29,176 nt of DNA from Akkermansiaceae bacterium UBA2381 (GTDB taxonomy: Bacteria > Verrucomicrobiota > Verrucomicrobiia > Verrucomicrobiales > DEV007), in assembly GCA_002344215.1 (NCBI GenBank), contig DDSV01000007.1:1-29176 (forward strand), given 5' to 3'. Below are positions 6,158 through 14,172 of the stretch, piece after piece. Every line of letters starts with the position of its first letter. Positions within the stretch are counted from its first letter, which is position 1. The notes beneath the pieces were generated by a model. It did not search any database, was not told where the DNA came from, and saw only the letters and a program-made list of their open reading frames with translations. The position numbers and the translations under genes are program-made.

Positions 6158-6251
6158 CCTCTCCGAGTCGAAATGACTTTTCTCGTTTGTCAGTTTACCG
6201 CACACTCAGCCCACGCTCCCCGACAGGTCTGAGTGCTCTTTAACGTAAAGA
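6128..6251 (+). repeat. attC site 10 (family C), R' box damaged
   Basis: The R'' box GCCGAAC (6128-6134) is intact. At the expected R' position the sequence is GTAAAGA (6245-6251), so the invariant GTT is lost. CTCAAGCCCTG pairs weakly with CAGGTCTGAG. It aligns with attC 6. As the last recognisable site, it probably marks the right end of the mobile array. Confidence 0.65.
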
Positions 6252-6312
6252 GAGATAATGAGCCCCAAATTCAGCATTCCTAGCGATTCCCTCACTCTTA
6301 TCAGTGCAACCG

Positions 6313-6751
6313 ATGAGTCCTGAATTCCATTACACCCTCTTAATCGCAAAACCTTTGACGGAGGTTTGGAGCGCTTTGACCGAGAAGAAGATGATCGACC
6401 GGTTCTACATGGCCCCGGTGCATACATTGGAGCTGAAGGAGGGCGGCAAGATTAAGCTACGGAAGCGAAGCGGAGTTCATTACCGGAACAATTACGGAAC
6501 TCAAGGCCCCTAAGTCGCTGGTGCATACGTTCAAGTTTGCAGGTTCCAATGATCCTGAGACTCGCGTTGTTTACAAGCTTGAGCCAATTGGCGAGTTGAT
6601 GTGTTCGCTGACGATTTCCCACACCGGATTTCAGTCGGAGGATCAGACCTTCGCGGACATCACCGGGGGATGGCCCGTGATCGCTTCTTCGCTCAAGACG
6701 CTCCTTGAAACGGGGCGTGGATTGCCCTGGCCAAAGAATAATGAACCCTGA
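6313..6751 (+). pseudogene. Frameshifted AHSA1-like SRPBCC protein
   Basis: The first frame gives SPEFHYTLLIAKPLTEVW..., a standard SRPBCC/AHSA1 (COG3832) opening. It breaks after KEGGKIK at about 6456. Shifting by one base restores YGSEAEFITGTITELKAPK and the rest of the domain to the stop at 6749-6751, including the C-terminal helix GWPVIASSLKTLLETG. One extra base (for example C6457) explains the break. The joined protein would be about 146 aa, normal for the family. It could be a real pseudogene or a sequencing error. It lies just after the last attC. Confidence 0.82.
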
Positions 6752-6812
6752 CAAGAGGCGTAGGAAGGGGCTTGCGGCCCTCCCCTGTGCTCATCGTTCT
6801 GCCTGAAATTTC

Positions 6813-7103
6813 ATGTCTTTCTCCCTCCCCAACAAAGCGGTTCCCGGAGGATGTGTGGTCGCACTCGTCGGACTCCTCCCCATCGCTCTCGGATTCCTGC
6901 TCGGTTTGGGGGTATGGAAAGCCTGTCAGATTCCGCCGGAAGAAAGGCCTGAAAAGTGGATTTCCGGAGTTCTTCAGCTGGGTGGAGGTGCACTAATTTG
7001 TGTGCTTCCCGGAGTGGTTATGATTTACTTCGGTATGCGGAGAGCGATGAGGGCTGACATGACCGCCCCGTTTTCCGAATCAAAACCCACCATGCGATTC
7101 TAA
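6813..7103 (+). CDS. Small two-pass membrane protein
   Basis: A 96-aa protein with hydrophobic segments at about residues 12-34 and 52-74. The loop between is charged and contains PPEERPEKW; the C-terminus after GMRRAMRAD is polar. I do not recognise the family. It stands alone on the + strand with no attC site after it, so it is probably chromosomal rather than a cassette. Confidence 0.65.
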   Translation: MSFSLPNKAVPGGCVVALVGLLPIALGFLLGLGVWKACQIPPEERPEKWISGVLQLGGGALICVLPGVVMIYFGMRRAMRADMTAPFSESKPTMRF

Positions 7104-7282
7104 GTTGAAATTTCCCATTTGAAGAAGCCATACGATCGATATTGAAGGCAAAACGCGATGCGGCTTCAACGGAGCCCTGAAACCCTTGTCATTCCACCGG
7201 CACCGATTATTGAATAATGAAACGAGATCTTACAGATCCAATCTCGAGATGAGGCGAATTACCCTGACATACACATAATTCC

Positions 7283-7663
7283 ATGCCTGAAAAACAACAA
7301 ATAAACTGGGTCGATATGGTGGTCGCCAATCCGAAGCCGCTGGCTGAATTCTACGCCACCGTGGTTGGATATACGCTGGAACCGTGTGACGAGGGGGAGG
7401 GCCGGATCTCGTACAGTCTCATTGATGGCAAATCGAAAGAGGCTTTCGGAATCTGCGACAAGAACTCGTTTCCCAACTGGACGGGAGGGTGGGTGCTTTA
7501 TATCGAGGTGGACAATTTCGAGGAGCGGGTCGCCCGAATCGAAGAGCATGGAGGGAAGATCGTGGGACAATGGCCGGGCGGAGCGGGCAGACGGGCGGAA
7601 TGCCTTTTCAGAGACCCGTCGGGTGCAGGAGTGATGCTTCAGGCGGCAGGAGAACCCGTGTAA
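7283..7663 (+). CDS. VOC-fold protein (glyoxalase/bleomycin-resistance type)
   Basis: A 126-aa protein with the two beta-alpha-beta-beta-beta modules of the vicinal oxygen chelate superfamily. Module one begins INWVDMVVANPKPLAEFY; module two begins GGWVLYIEVDNFEERVARIEEHGG and ends in FRDPSGAGVMLQ. These are typical of the small single-domain VOC proteins often annotated as glyoxalase-like. The substrate cannot be told, and the usual metal-binding His/Glu set is not obvious, so it may be a binding protein rather than an enzyme. It lies 50 nt upstream of a second VOC gene, probably in one transcript. Confidence 0.85.
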   Translation: MPEKQQINWVDMVVANPKPLAEFYATVVGYTLEPCDEGEGRISYSLIDGKSKEAFGICDKNSFPNWTGGWVLYIEVDNFEERVARIEEHGGKIVGQWPGGAGRRAECLFRDPSGAGVMLQAAGEPV

Positions 7664-7713
7664 AATCCTGAGAAGAGGTGCCTTTAACCCCAGGTCTCTT
7701 AATTGCGAAATCG

Positions 7714-8067
7714 ATGAAACCGCAGTCAGTCAAATATATGCTCATGGCGCAGGAGATGGATCGCGCCGTCGCCTTCTACCGGGATGGGATGGGTTTTGAG
7801 GAAAATTTCTCCTCGCCGCACTGGTCCGAGTTGAACGTGGGTGATGCCATTCTGGGATTACACGAAGGAGGCGATGGATCGCGGAATCCGACGGGACTCT
7901 CGTTGCAATATGAGGACGTGGTCCGGGCCTTTGAACGGGCGATCGAATTCGGTGCGACCTCTTTGCAGCGACCCGAGAGAAGAGAGGGCGAGCCTATCAT
8001 TTTATCTATCATCATCGATCCGGAAGGAAATGAGATCATGCTGACGCAGTATGTCGGGCACGAGTGA
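7714..8067 (+). CDS. VOC-fold protein (glyoxalase-like)
   Basis: A 117-aa single-domain VOC protein. It opens with VKYMLMAQEMDRAVAFYRD, the classic first strand and helix, and closes with IIDPEGNEIMLTQ, which carries the C-terminal Glu common in this family. His60 (LGLHEGG) may be a second ligand. The ATG at 7714 is preferred to a GTG at 7678 because the VOC fold starts a few residues after it. It follows the previous VOC gene closely. The reaction is unknown. Confidence 0.85.
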   Translation: MKPQSVKYMLMAQEMDRAVAFYRDGMGFEENFSSPHWSELNVGDAILGLHEGGDGSRNPTGLSLQYEDVVRAFERAIEFGATSLQRPERREGEPIILSIIIDPEGNEIMLTQYVGHE

Positions 8068-8192
8068 GACGGGTGGGCTTTTTGCTTTCCGGTTTTGACT
8101 CAACTGTCCCGGAGGTTCGTTCAAGCTTCGGCGGACAGGAGTGTCCGCGCTCCTTTGGCGCTTCGCGGAAGTGGACGCTCACGGTATCCGGT

Positions 8193-9164
8193 TCAGTTCC
8201 CCTGCTTCCCCCGCCAGGCATCTCCGACCACGGCCGAAACAATGACGAGTCCGGTGACGAGGAGTTTGAGCGGTTCGGAGGCGCCGAGTTGATTGAGTCC
8301 GGCTCCGAGGGTCGCGATGATGAGGACACCGAGGAAGCTTCCGAAGACAGAACCGCGACCACCCATGAGACTGGTGCCTCCCACGACCACGGCGGCGATG
8401 GCGGAAAGCTCAAGCCCGGCCCCGGCGTTCGGGTCGACCGCTCCCATTTTTGAACTGTCAAAGGCGGCGGCGAGTCCGGCGAGGGCCCCGGCAATCACAA
8501 AGACGGCGATGCGGACGGGACGCGTGCGGATGCCGGAATAGATCGCTGCTTCTTCGTTCGCCCCGACGACAAGGACGTGGCGCCCGAAGACGGTGCGGCG
8601 GAGGACGAGTTGTCCGATCGCCACGAGGAGGATCGCGAGGAGAATGGCCGGGGAGAGGCCAAGACCTCCGAGGGGTGCCCCGAGCCATTCGACCGGTTTT
8701 CCGATATAGCGGGTCTGGGAATCGGTGGCGAGGTAGGCGAGGCCGCGGGCGATCTGCATCATCCCGAGAGTGACAATGAAACTGGGGAGCCCGAATCGGA
8801 CTGAGATCCAACCATTGGCCAACCCGCAGAGAGCTCCCGCGCCCATGGCGAGAGGCAGGGCAAGTAGAAGGGGCAGCTTCGCATCGACCATGGCTAGACC
8901 GAGAACGGATCCGGCGAGAGCCATGACTGATCCGACGGAGAGATCAATTCCCCTGGTGAGAACGACAAAGGTCATGCCCACGGCGACAATGGTGAGCGCC
9001 GGGACCTGATTGGCGATCTGGTGAAAGGTGGCGGCGGAAAAGAAATTTTTTGCGAGGAGACTGAAGACAAGAATCAAAAAACCAAGGACCGCGACGAGCC
9101 CGAGTGATTCGCCGGGACGGAGAGTGAGTCGGGGAGGCAGGTGGTCTGTTGAGGCATCCTTCAT
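8193..9164 (-). CDS. ABC transporter permease, ribose/sugar type (RbsC-like)
   Basis: A 323-aa, very hydrophobic protein with about 8-10 membrane segments, the BPD_transp_2 family of the CUT2 sugar transporters. Diagnostic stretches are LTRGIDLSVGSVMALAG (near 70-86) and AIAAVVVGGTSLMGGRGS followed by GSFLGVLII. It would form the inner-membrane channel for a sugar delivered by the lipoprotein encoded 49 nt upstream. The length is normal. The ATPase partner (RbsA-like) is not in this window, and the other side is occupied by unrelated VOC genes. The substrate cannot be assigned. Confidence 0.93.
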   Translation of the reverse strand: MKDASTDHLPPRLTLRPGESLGLVAVLGFLILVFSLLAKNFFSAATFHQIANQVPALTIVAVGMTFVVLTRGIDLSVGSVMALAGSVLGLAMVDAKLPLLLALPLAMGAGALCGLANGWISVRFGLPSFIVTLGMMQIARGLAYLATDSQTRYIGKPVEWLGAPLGGLGLSPAILLAILLVAIGQLVLRRTVFGRHVLVVGANEEAAIYSGIRTRPVRIAVFVIAGALAGLAAAFDSSKMGAVDPNAGAGLELSAIAAVVVGGTSLMGGRGSVFGSFLGVLIIATLGAGLNQLGASEPLKLLVTGLVIVSAVVGDAWRGKQGN

Positions 9165-9213
9165 TTCTACCGGATTGAATTAGCCGCAATTCCTGAATGG
9201 AATCTCGTTTGCG

Positions 9214-10155
9214 TCACGGCAACTGGGCCCGTGTCACCAGATCGACGGGTGTTTTTCGATCCCGGGGAGGGGCCTCACCCTTGAGAATGGAAAGGGCGAG
9301 CTCAATCCCATAGACGGCAAGCTGGTCTCCGTGTTGATCGGCGGTGGCGAGGATGCGGCCCTCGCGGATGAGCTCCTGCACGGCGCTGATGTTGTCGAAA
9401 CCGACAAGGTGAACCTGGCCTTCCCGGCCACCCGCTTTCACGGCGGCGGCGGCACCGAGGGCCATGCTATCGTTGCACGCGAGGATGGCGACGAGTTCGG
9501 GATGGGCGGTGAGGATGCCGGCGGTTACGGTGTTGGCTTTTTCCATTTCCCACGAGGCGCTCTGGACGGTGACGACCTGAGCGGTGGCCGCTTTCATGGC
9601 TTCTTCGAACCCGGCGCGGCGCTGTTGCGCGTTAAAAGCGGTGGGGACTCCCTCGAGAATGGCGACATGGTCACCGGGTTTGAGCTTTTTGGCGAGTTCC
9701 GTTCCCACGAGTCGTGCCCCGTCCCGGTTGTCGGGTCCGACAAAGGGGATGCTCGTGCCTGCCCCGGAGAGGACGGACGGGTCGAGTCGGTTGTCGATGT
9801 TCACGACGACGATTCCGGCCTCCTGTGCCCGCTTCAGAACGGAAATGAGTGCCTTCGAGTCGGCGGGGGCAATGACGATGGCGTCAACTCCGCGGGCGAT
9901 CATCTGTTCGACGAGGGCGACCTGCTGGGCGAGATCGGTCTCGTTGCGGATTCCGTTGGTGATGAGATCAAAGTCGTCGGGATTCTCCTTCTGGTAGGCG
10001 TCGGCTCCGTCTGCCATGGTCTGGAAGAACTCGTTGGCGAGCGACTTCATAACGAGGGCGACCTCGGGTTTGTCGGGGACTTCGGGGGCGCGTTCGCAGG
10101 CCGGGAGGAAAGCGAGGAGCGTAAGGACGATTAAGAAAGGGAGAGGCAATTTCAT
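9214..10155 (-). CDS. Sugar ABC transporter substrate-binding lipoprotein (RbsB-like)
   Basis: A 313-aa Peripla_BP_4 family protein. From Met at 10155, MKLPLP is followed by a hydrophobic run and lipobox LPAC (Cys20), so it is a lipid-anchored periplasmic binding protein. An in-frame start 21 nt upstream is less likely because it would delay the signal peptide. Family landmarks are SLANEFFQTMADGADAY, GVDAIVIAPADSKAL, VVNIDNRLD, GPDNRDGA and ACNDSMALGAAAA. It is the first gene of a two-gene minus-strand operon with the permease. The ligand is probably a pentose, hexose or autoinducer-like sugar, but which one cannot be read here. Confidence 0.93.
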   Translation of the reverse strand: MKLPLPFLIVLTLLAFLPACERAPEVPDKPEVALVMKSLANEFFQTMADGADAYQKENPDDFDLITNGIRNETDLAQQVALVEQMIARGVDAIVIAPADSKALISVLKRAQEAGIVVVNIDNRLDPSVLSGAGTSIPFVGPDNRDGARLVGTELAKKLKPGDHVAILEGVPTAFNAQQRRAGFEEAMKAATAQVVTVQSASWEMEKANTVTAGILTAHPELVAILACNDSMALGAAAAVKAGGREGQVHLVGFDNISAVQELIREGRILATADQHGDQLAVYGIELALSILKGEAPPRDRKTPVDLVTRAQLP

Positions 10156-10176
10156 GGGGGCGGCGGATCGTGCCAA

Positions 10177-10536
10177 AAGTTGCCGGAGCGCGCCAGCTTT
10201 TTGTAGGCGATCAAGGAGGAATGAGCCCTGCTGAAGGGATTCAGCAGCGGGAAAATTCCCTTTTTGGTTCTGCAGATGGTTTAACTAAAGGGGTTTGAAC
10301 ACGGATTGGCACGGATAGGGGATTCCCTGCATCCGAGTCATCCCTTCTTCATCTGTGTCCATCCGTGTTAATAATTCAGGACACATGACTCGGAGATAAC
10401 ACAGATGGGCACAGATTTTCACGGATTAGCACGGATGATGGAGAAGGATACGGAAAGGTGGGTCCATCTAAGTCATTCGTGTGAGCGAAGCACAAACTGT
10501 GTTTAACTTTAACACAGAGGGCTCCCATGCCGCCTA
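10177..10536. repeat. Intergenic CACGGAT/CACAGAT repeat region
   Basis: No gene is visible. AACACGGAT (10298-10306) forms an inverted pair with ATCCGTGTT (10361-10369). Further copies of CACGGAT and CACAGAT follow in both orientations up to about 10437. Such degenerate heptamer clusters occur between genes in many PVC-group and other environmental genomes, from my general knowledge. Here they lie between two minus-strand genes, so they may sit in the 3' region of the SMI1-like gene. Confidence 0.7.
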
Positions 10537-10959
10537 TCACGCCTCGCCCCGAAATACCTTCGTCAGGTAGGCCCGGAATCCCGGGGCAAAAAACTCTTCG
10601 TCCGAGCCGAAGGTGTCGTGCCGGTAAATAGAGGGGCTGTGGCCGAGGGAAAGGAGGTAGCGGTGTTCGCGCCCCGCCCCGAAGCGGATCCAGGGATGGG
10701 CCGCGGCGCATGGGTTGCGAATCACCTCCCACTGGGCGATCGGCAATACGGGCCAGATTTCTCCGCGGCACGCTTCCAGTCCGTCCGATTGGAGAACGAA
10801 GGAGCGGATTTCGGCTGGGAGGGAGACTTCCTGTTCGAGTTCCCAGGCGGTGAGGTGGTCCGGCGGGACTGGAGGGAAAAAGGAGGCGTCGATCTTTCCA
10901 ACCCGGGCCTCAGGCAACTCGGTCAGGGAAATGATATCTGACTTCCAGGATGGATCCAT
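10537..10959 (-). CDS. SMI1/KNR4 family protein
   Basis: A 140-aa protein with the SMI1/KNR4 layout. An N-terminal helix-rich part has WELEQEVSLPAEIRSFVLQSDG, the typical LP...Y/F..SDG signature. Strands containing EIWPVLPIAQWEV follow, and then HPWIRFGAGREHRYLLSLG. Bacterial members often act as immunity proteins against contact-dependent or polymorphic toxins, but no toxin gene is next to it, so that role is only a possibility. It is monocistronic on the minus strand. Confidence 0.8.
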   Translation of the reverse strand: MDPSWKSDIISLTELPEARVGKIDASFFPPVPPDHLTAWELEQEVSLPAEIRSFVLQSDGLEACRGEIWPVLPIAQWEVIRNPCAAAHPWIRFGAGREHRYLLSLGHSPSIYRHDTFGSDEEFFAPGFRAYLTKVFRGEA

Positions 10960-11078
10960 GCGGGGTGAATGACGGCGGAATCGGTGGTGGGGGATTCCGA
11001 GACTAAGCCAGGGAGCGGCGGAAATCGAGCGAAGACAAAGGTGCCGGTAGGGCTTTGAACAGAGCCCTGTAAGGCAGT

Positions 11079-12863
11079 CTATTTATTAAAACTGATGGAG
11101 CCGACCTCGATGAGGGTTCCATACAGTTTTGTGGTAGCGCTCTTGCTTTCCAGAACGTGGAATTCGTCAAAGTAGGAGATACCGCTTGAGGTTGTCTCAC
11201 CGAACTCCAATTGAAACTCGAACTCCACTCCGTTGAAAGTCAGTCGCTGGCTCGCAACTGGATCGGCAAGCCGCACAAAGTCCGCATCAGCCCAGGGGTT
11301 GGCCGGGTCCAACTGGTTTGCCACGTTGATCAGTTCGAAGTCAAAATTGAAGGTGGTCGAAGCATTGACACCGCTGAGAGCAAACTGAAGATCGGTCGCG
11401 AAGGAAATCTTGTCCGCCCCGGAGCCTCCGGCAATGGTCCCGTTGTAATAGGTGAGAGATCCGATTTGAAATCGTTCTCCGGCTCCGACTTCGGAGAAGG
11501 TGCTCGAATTGTAATCCAGCCAGCTCTTCGAGAGAATCGGAGCCTTTGCCATGCCACCCAGGGAGCCCAGCTCCTGCCCGGTCCACTTGTCCCGTCCCCA
11601 GGAAAAATAATCGGATGAGGTGCCTGCCGCGTTTAGACTTGAGACCATTCCTGACTCGCCCTTCGGATTCGAAAAACTGCCGGCGGCATTTCCCGAAATT
11701 GAGGCGGCTTCAACTCCAAGGGTACGCAGGGTAGTCGTGCTGGAGAGGTAATAGGGGTCGAGTGGAATCGCCCGGGCCTGAACGAGAGCTCCCGTGGGGA
11801 AATTGTCGCGGGAGACGCTGAATGGGCCCTTGTAGTCCTGCCATGGGTCACCACCGATACGGTATTGAAGCCGCGAAATAGAGGAACTGTTTTGATCGGT
11901 CAGGGTAACAGAGATGACGCGGTCAGTGAAAATGCCCATAACGGGCCGGTTAGGCGAAATGATGGGCGGAATCAGCTCGGCGGGAACGACGGAGTAGCTC
12001 TCGTTGGCGAGTCCGCTATTGGTGTAGAGGTCGCTGTTCGCGATCGCCTGGGCGGTGACGACCGATCCCGGAGGAACGGAGAGTGGACCGCTGTAGCTTT
12101 TCCAGGTCCCGAAGTCGACGGAGTAATAGAGGGTCGAGCTGCCCGCCGGATTGGGGTTGGTGATCGAGACGGGAAGGTTGAACTGAGTGATCGGAAAGGC
12201 TCCCGAGCCGATCGAAAACTTGGGGACGAGGAGCGCTGTCGATGCGCTTGGACCCCCGCCAGGCCCGGTCGGGGGAGTGGGGACGGCGGTATTGGGCACT
12301 TCGGTGGGGTCAAAGGTGGACGGGCCCGGAGGAGTGCCCGGAGGGACTTCCTCGTAATCCCAGATCCAGCCGCCTTTTTCGGCATAAAGCATGGACGATT
12401 TTGTATTCTCGTCCTCCTCGATTGCTTTGACGGCCGAAGGATCGAGAACGAGTCCCTTGATTCCGGGAGTGTTGCCTCCCTGTTGGAGGACAAATTTCTG
12501 TTGTCCGCTGTCCCAGTAAGCCCGCCATGAGTTGCTACTGGCTTCCTGGGCCGTCTGGAGAGCGAAAGTGAGCCGCTCGTCGACCTTGCTTCCGCTCAGC
12601 GTCGGAACCCGTGAGGCGGACTTCATCTCCTTTTTGAGCGCGGTTAGAACTTCCTCGGGAGACTTTGCCTTGGAGAGATCGCCGCCCGCTCCGATGTAGG
12701 CGGTGATGCTGCGATTCAAGGTCGCAATGTCGAGGGACAGTTTTTCCTTCTTCGTTGATCCGACGAGATTGGAAAAGGTGGCGATACCCAAAGCGGCGAG
12801 AATCCCGACGACCCCGACGGTGATCACGAGCTCAACCAATGAGAATCCGCGCTGTGCTTTCAT
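11079..12863 (-). CDS. PulG-type prepilin fused to chitobiase-like and anchor-type domains
   Basis: A 594-aa protein with a type IV prepilin N-terminus: MKAQRG then FSLVELVITVGVVGILAAL, with cleavage after Gly6 and Glu5 of the mature protein conserved (Glu11). A pseudopilin-like head follows to about residue 170, then a Pro/Gly/Thr linker (173-207). Two repeats like the CHB_HEX_C chitobiase C-terminal domain follow (about 215-293 and 300-383, each with W-K/D-Y-GPLSV/GPFSV). The C-terminal 200 residues resemble a choice-of-anchor K domain (DKWTGQ, FELINVANQLDPANPWADADFV). Ordinary pseudopilins are 120-200 aa. It is probably a surface-displayed fibre or binding protein. No secretion genes are nearby. 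The leader is AT-rich. Confidence 0.85.
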   Translation of the reverse strand: MKAQRGFSLVELVITVGVVGILAALGIATFSNLVGSTKKEKLSLDIATLNRSITAYIGAGGDLSKAKSPEEVLTALKKEMKSASRVPTLSGSKVDERLTFALQTAQEASSNSWRAYWDSGQQKFVLQQGGNTPGIKGLVLDPSAVKAIEEDENTKSSMLYAEKGGWIWDYEEVPPGTPPGPSTFDPTEVPNTAVPTPPTGPGGGPSASTALLVPKFSIGSGAFPITQFNLPVSITNPNPAGSSTLYYSVDFGTWKSYSGPLSVPPGSVVTAQAIANSDLYTNSGLANESYSVVPAELIPPIISPNRPVMGIFTDRVISVTLTDQNSSSISRLQYRIGGDPWQDYKGPFSVSRDNFPTGALVQARAIPLDPYYLSSTTTLRTLGVEAASISGNAAGSFSNPKGESGMVSSLNAAGTSSDYFSWGRDKWTGQELGSLGGMAKAPILSKSWLDYNSSTFSEVGAGERFQIGSLTYYNGTIAGGSGADKISFATDLQFALSGVNASTTFNFDFELINVANQLDPANPWADADFVRLADPVASQRLTFNGVEFEFQLEFGETTSSGISYFDEFHVLESKSATTKLYGTLIEVGSISFNK

Positions 12864-12882
12864 GGGAAATCAACCTTAAACC

Positions 12883-12931
12883 CATGAATATCATAAATTT
12901 TATAAAAAACAAGAATTATTTATACGAATTT
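12883..12931 (-). promoter_or_regulatory. AT-rich leader/promoter region of the prepilin gene
   Basis: The stretch directly upstream of the prepilin start is much more AT-rich than its surroundings. On the minus strand it has two TATAAA-like -10 candidates (12924-12919 and 12904-12899). No well-spaced -35 element is seen, and no clear ribosome-binding site precedes the ATG. The promoter call is inference from composition. Confidence 0.3.
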
Positions 12932-12936
12932 AGTCC

Positions 12937-14172
12937 TCAAGCTCGGGTTTCAAGGAGGCGGGAGGCCGCTCGCAAGCCTGAGAGCAAGGCTCCCTCGATC
13001 GACCCGCTTGTGGTGTGGTCACCGCAGAGATAGAGGGGACCGCTGGCCGATACTGGCGGGTGATGTCCAGGGGGTTCAATCGGAAGCGCCCGGTTGATCC
13101 GACAGGTTTTGAGATGCGTCCAGGAGCCCGCCCGGGACCCGAACAAGGTGATCAGCTCTGCTTTGACCAGTTCCAGCAGCCCGGCCACTCCGTGTTCTTT
13201 TCCGATCACGGAAACAGAGACGAGCGACTGTCCGGGAGGCGCATAGGCAGGCGCCACCTGCGAGGGAACGCAGACATGATTGATGAGACCCTCGCGATCT
13301 CCCTTCAAGGCGATGAGGCGATCCGGGAAGGGAGGTTCCGGAGCTGAAAAATAAAGACAGGTGGTGCTGTTCCACCGGGTCGAGGCCCGTCCCGGGAGGA
13401 GTTCTGCGGCGGTCGATCCGTCGGTGGCGACAATCAGATTCTTCGCTCTGATTTCGCGGCCTTTCACGATGACGGTGGTTCCCCGGATCGATTCGACCGG
13501 TTCGTTCAGACGGATGACTCCCTCGGGGAGGCGGGCGGCGAGTTGATCGGGGATCGCCTGCATGCCGGCGGCGGGGAGGGTCGCAGAACCCCGGGCGAAG
13601 AGGCTGAAAGTGAACTCGAACATCCGGCTCGAGGTGACAAGATGCTCCTCAAGAAAGATGCCTCCATAGAATCCCCGGAAAAACAGATCGATCATCGTTT
13701 CCGAAAACCCGAAACGGCGAAGGTAGTCCGCCGTGGTCATCTCCGGTGCGGACCAGATCGCCTCGGGTGATTTATCCACGAGCGCGGCGCGGAGTTTCGC
13801 GACGAGGAGTTTGTCGAGAGGGTTGCCGATCGGCTGGATCGCGCTGGAAAAAAGGTCTCGCGGGCGACGGAAAACATCCATGACCTTCCGGAGCTTTTCG
13901 TTTCGCCAGACAAGGGCGCCGGGCTCGAAGGGACGAAGATCGAGCGCCTTGAGATCGAGGATGGCTCCGGCTTCAGGATAGGCGTCGAGGTAAACTTGAA
14001 AGCCGCGGTCGAGAAGGAAGCCGTCAACCTTGTCCGTCCTGACCCGACCACCGACTCCGTCTGAGGCCTCGAGAATGAGAACCTCTCGTCCCGCCTCCTG
14101 CAAACGCACCGCCGCACTGAGCCCGGCGAGGCCGGCTCCGATGATGAGGTTTTCAACGGATTCGGGAATCAT
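12937..14172 (-). CDS. FAD-dependent amine oxidase/protoporphyrinogen-oxidase-like enzyme
   Basis: A 411-aa flavoprotein. The Rossmann motif GAGLAG is at residues 12-17, with Glu35 ending the second strand (VLILEAS). The GGRVRT motif of the amine oxidase/phytoene desaturase group follows at 41-46. The C-terminal FAD contact LYLCGDHTTSGSIEGALLSG is typical. These NAD(P)-binding Rossmann-like oxidoreductases act on amines, porphyrinogens or carotenoid-like substrates; which one is not clear. The stop side overlaps nothing, and the start overlaps the SRPBCC gene by ATGA (14169-14172), so the two are co-translated. Confidence 0.88.
   Translation of the reverse strand: MIPESVENLIIGAGLAGLSAAVRLQEAGREVLILEASDGVGGRVRTDKVDGFLLDRGFQVYLDAYPEAGAILDLKALDLRPFEPGALVWRNEKLRKVMDVFRRPRDLFSSAIQPIGNPLDKLLVAKLRAALVDKSPEAIWSAPEMTTADYLRRFGFSETMIDLFFRGFYGGIFLEEHLVTSSRMFEFTFSLFARGSATLPAAGMQAIPDQLAARLPEGVIRLNEPVESIRGTTVIVKGREIRAKNLIVATDGSTAAELLPGRASTRWNSTTCLYFSAPEPPFPDRLIALKGDREGLINHVCVPSQVAPAYAPPGQSLVSVSVIGKEHGVAGLLELVKAELITLFGSRAGSWTHLKTCRINRALPIEPPGHHPPVSASGPLYLCGDHTTSGSIEGALLSGLRAASRLLETRA

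Noticed and set aside
8036..8494. Open frames on both strands between the second VOC gene and the permease
   Set aside because: They lie mostly over the permease gene in other frames, and their Ser/Pro/Arg-rich composition is typical of GC-rich shadows.
9331..10134. A 267-aa + strand open frame opposite the binding-protein gene
   Set aside because: It is a mirror of a clear RbsB-like gene and is almost all Gly, Asp, Val and Glu, typical of antisense frames.
11865..12530. A 221-aa + strand open frame opposite the prepilin fusion
   Set aside because: Arg/Gly/Asp-rich antisense composition with no domain, and the opposite strand has strong family signals.
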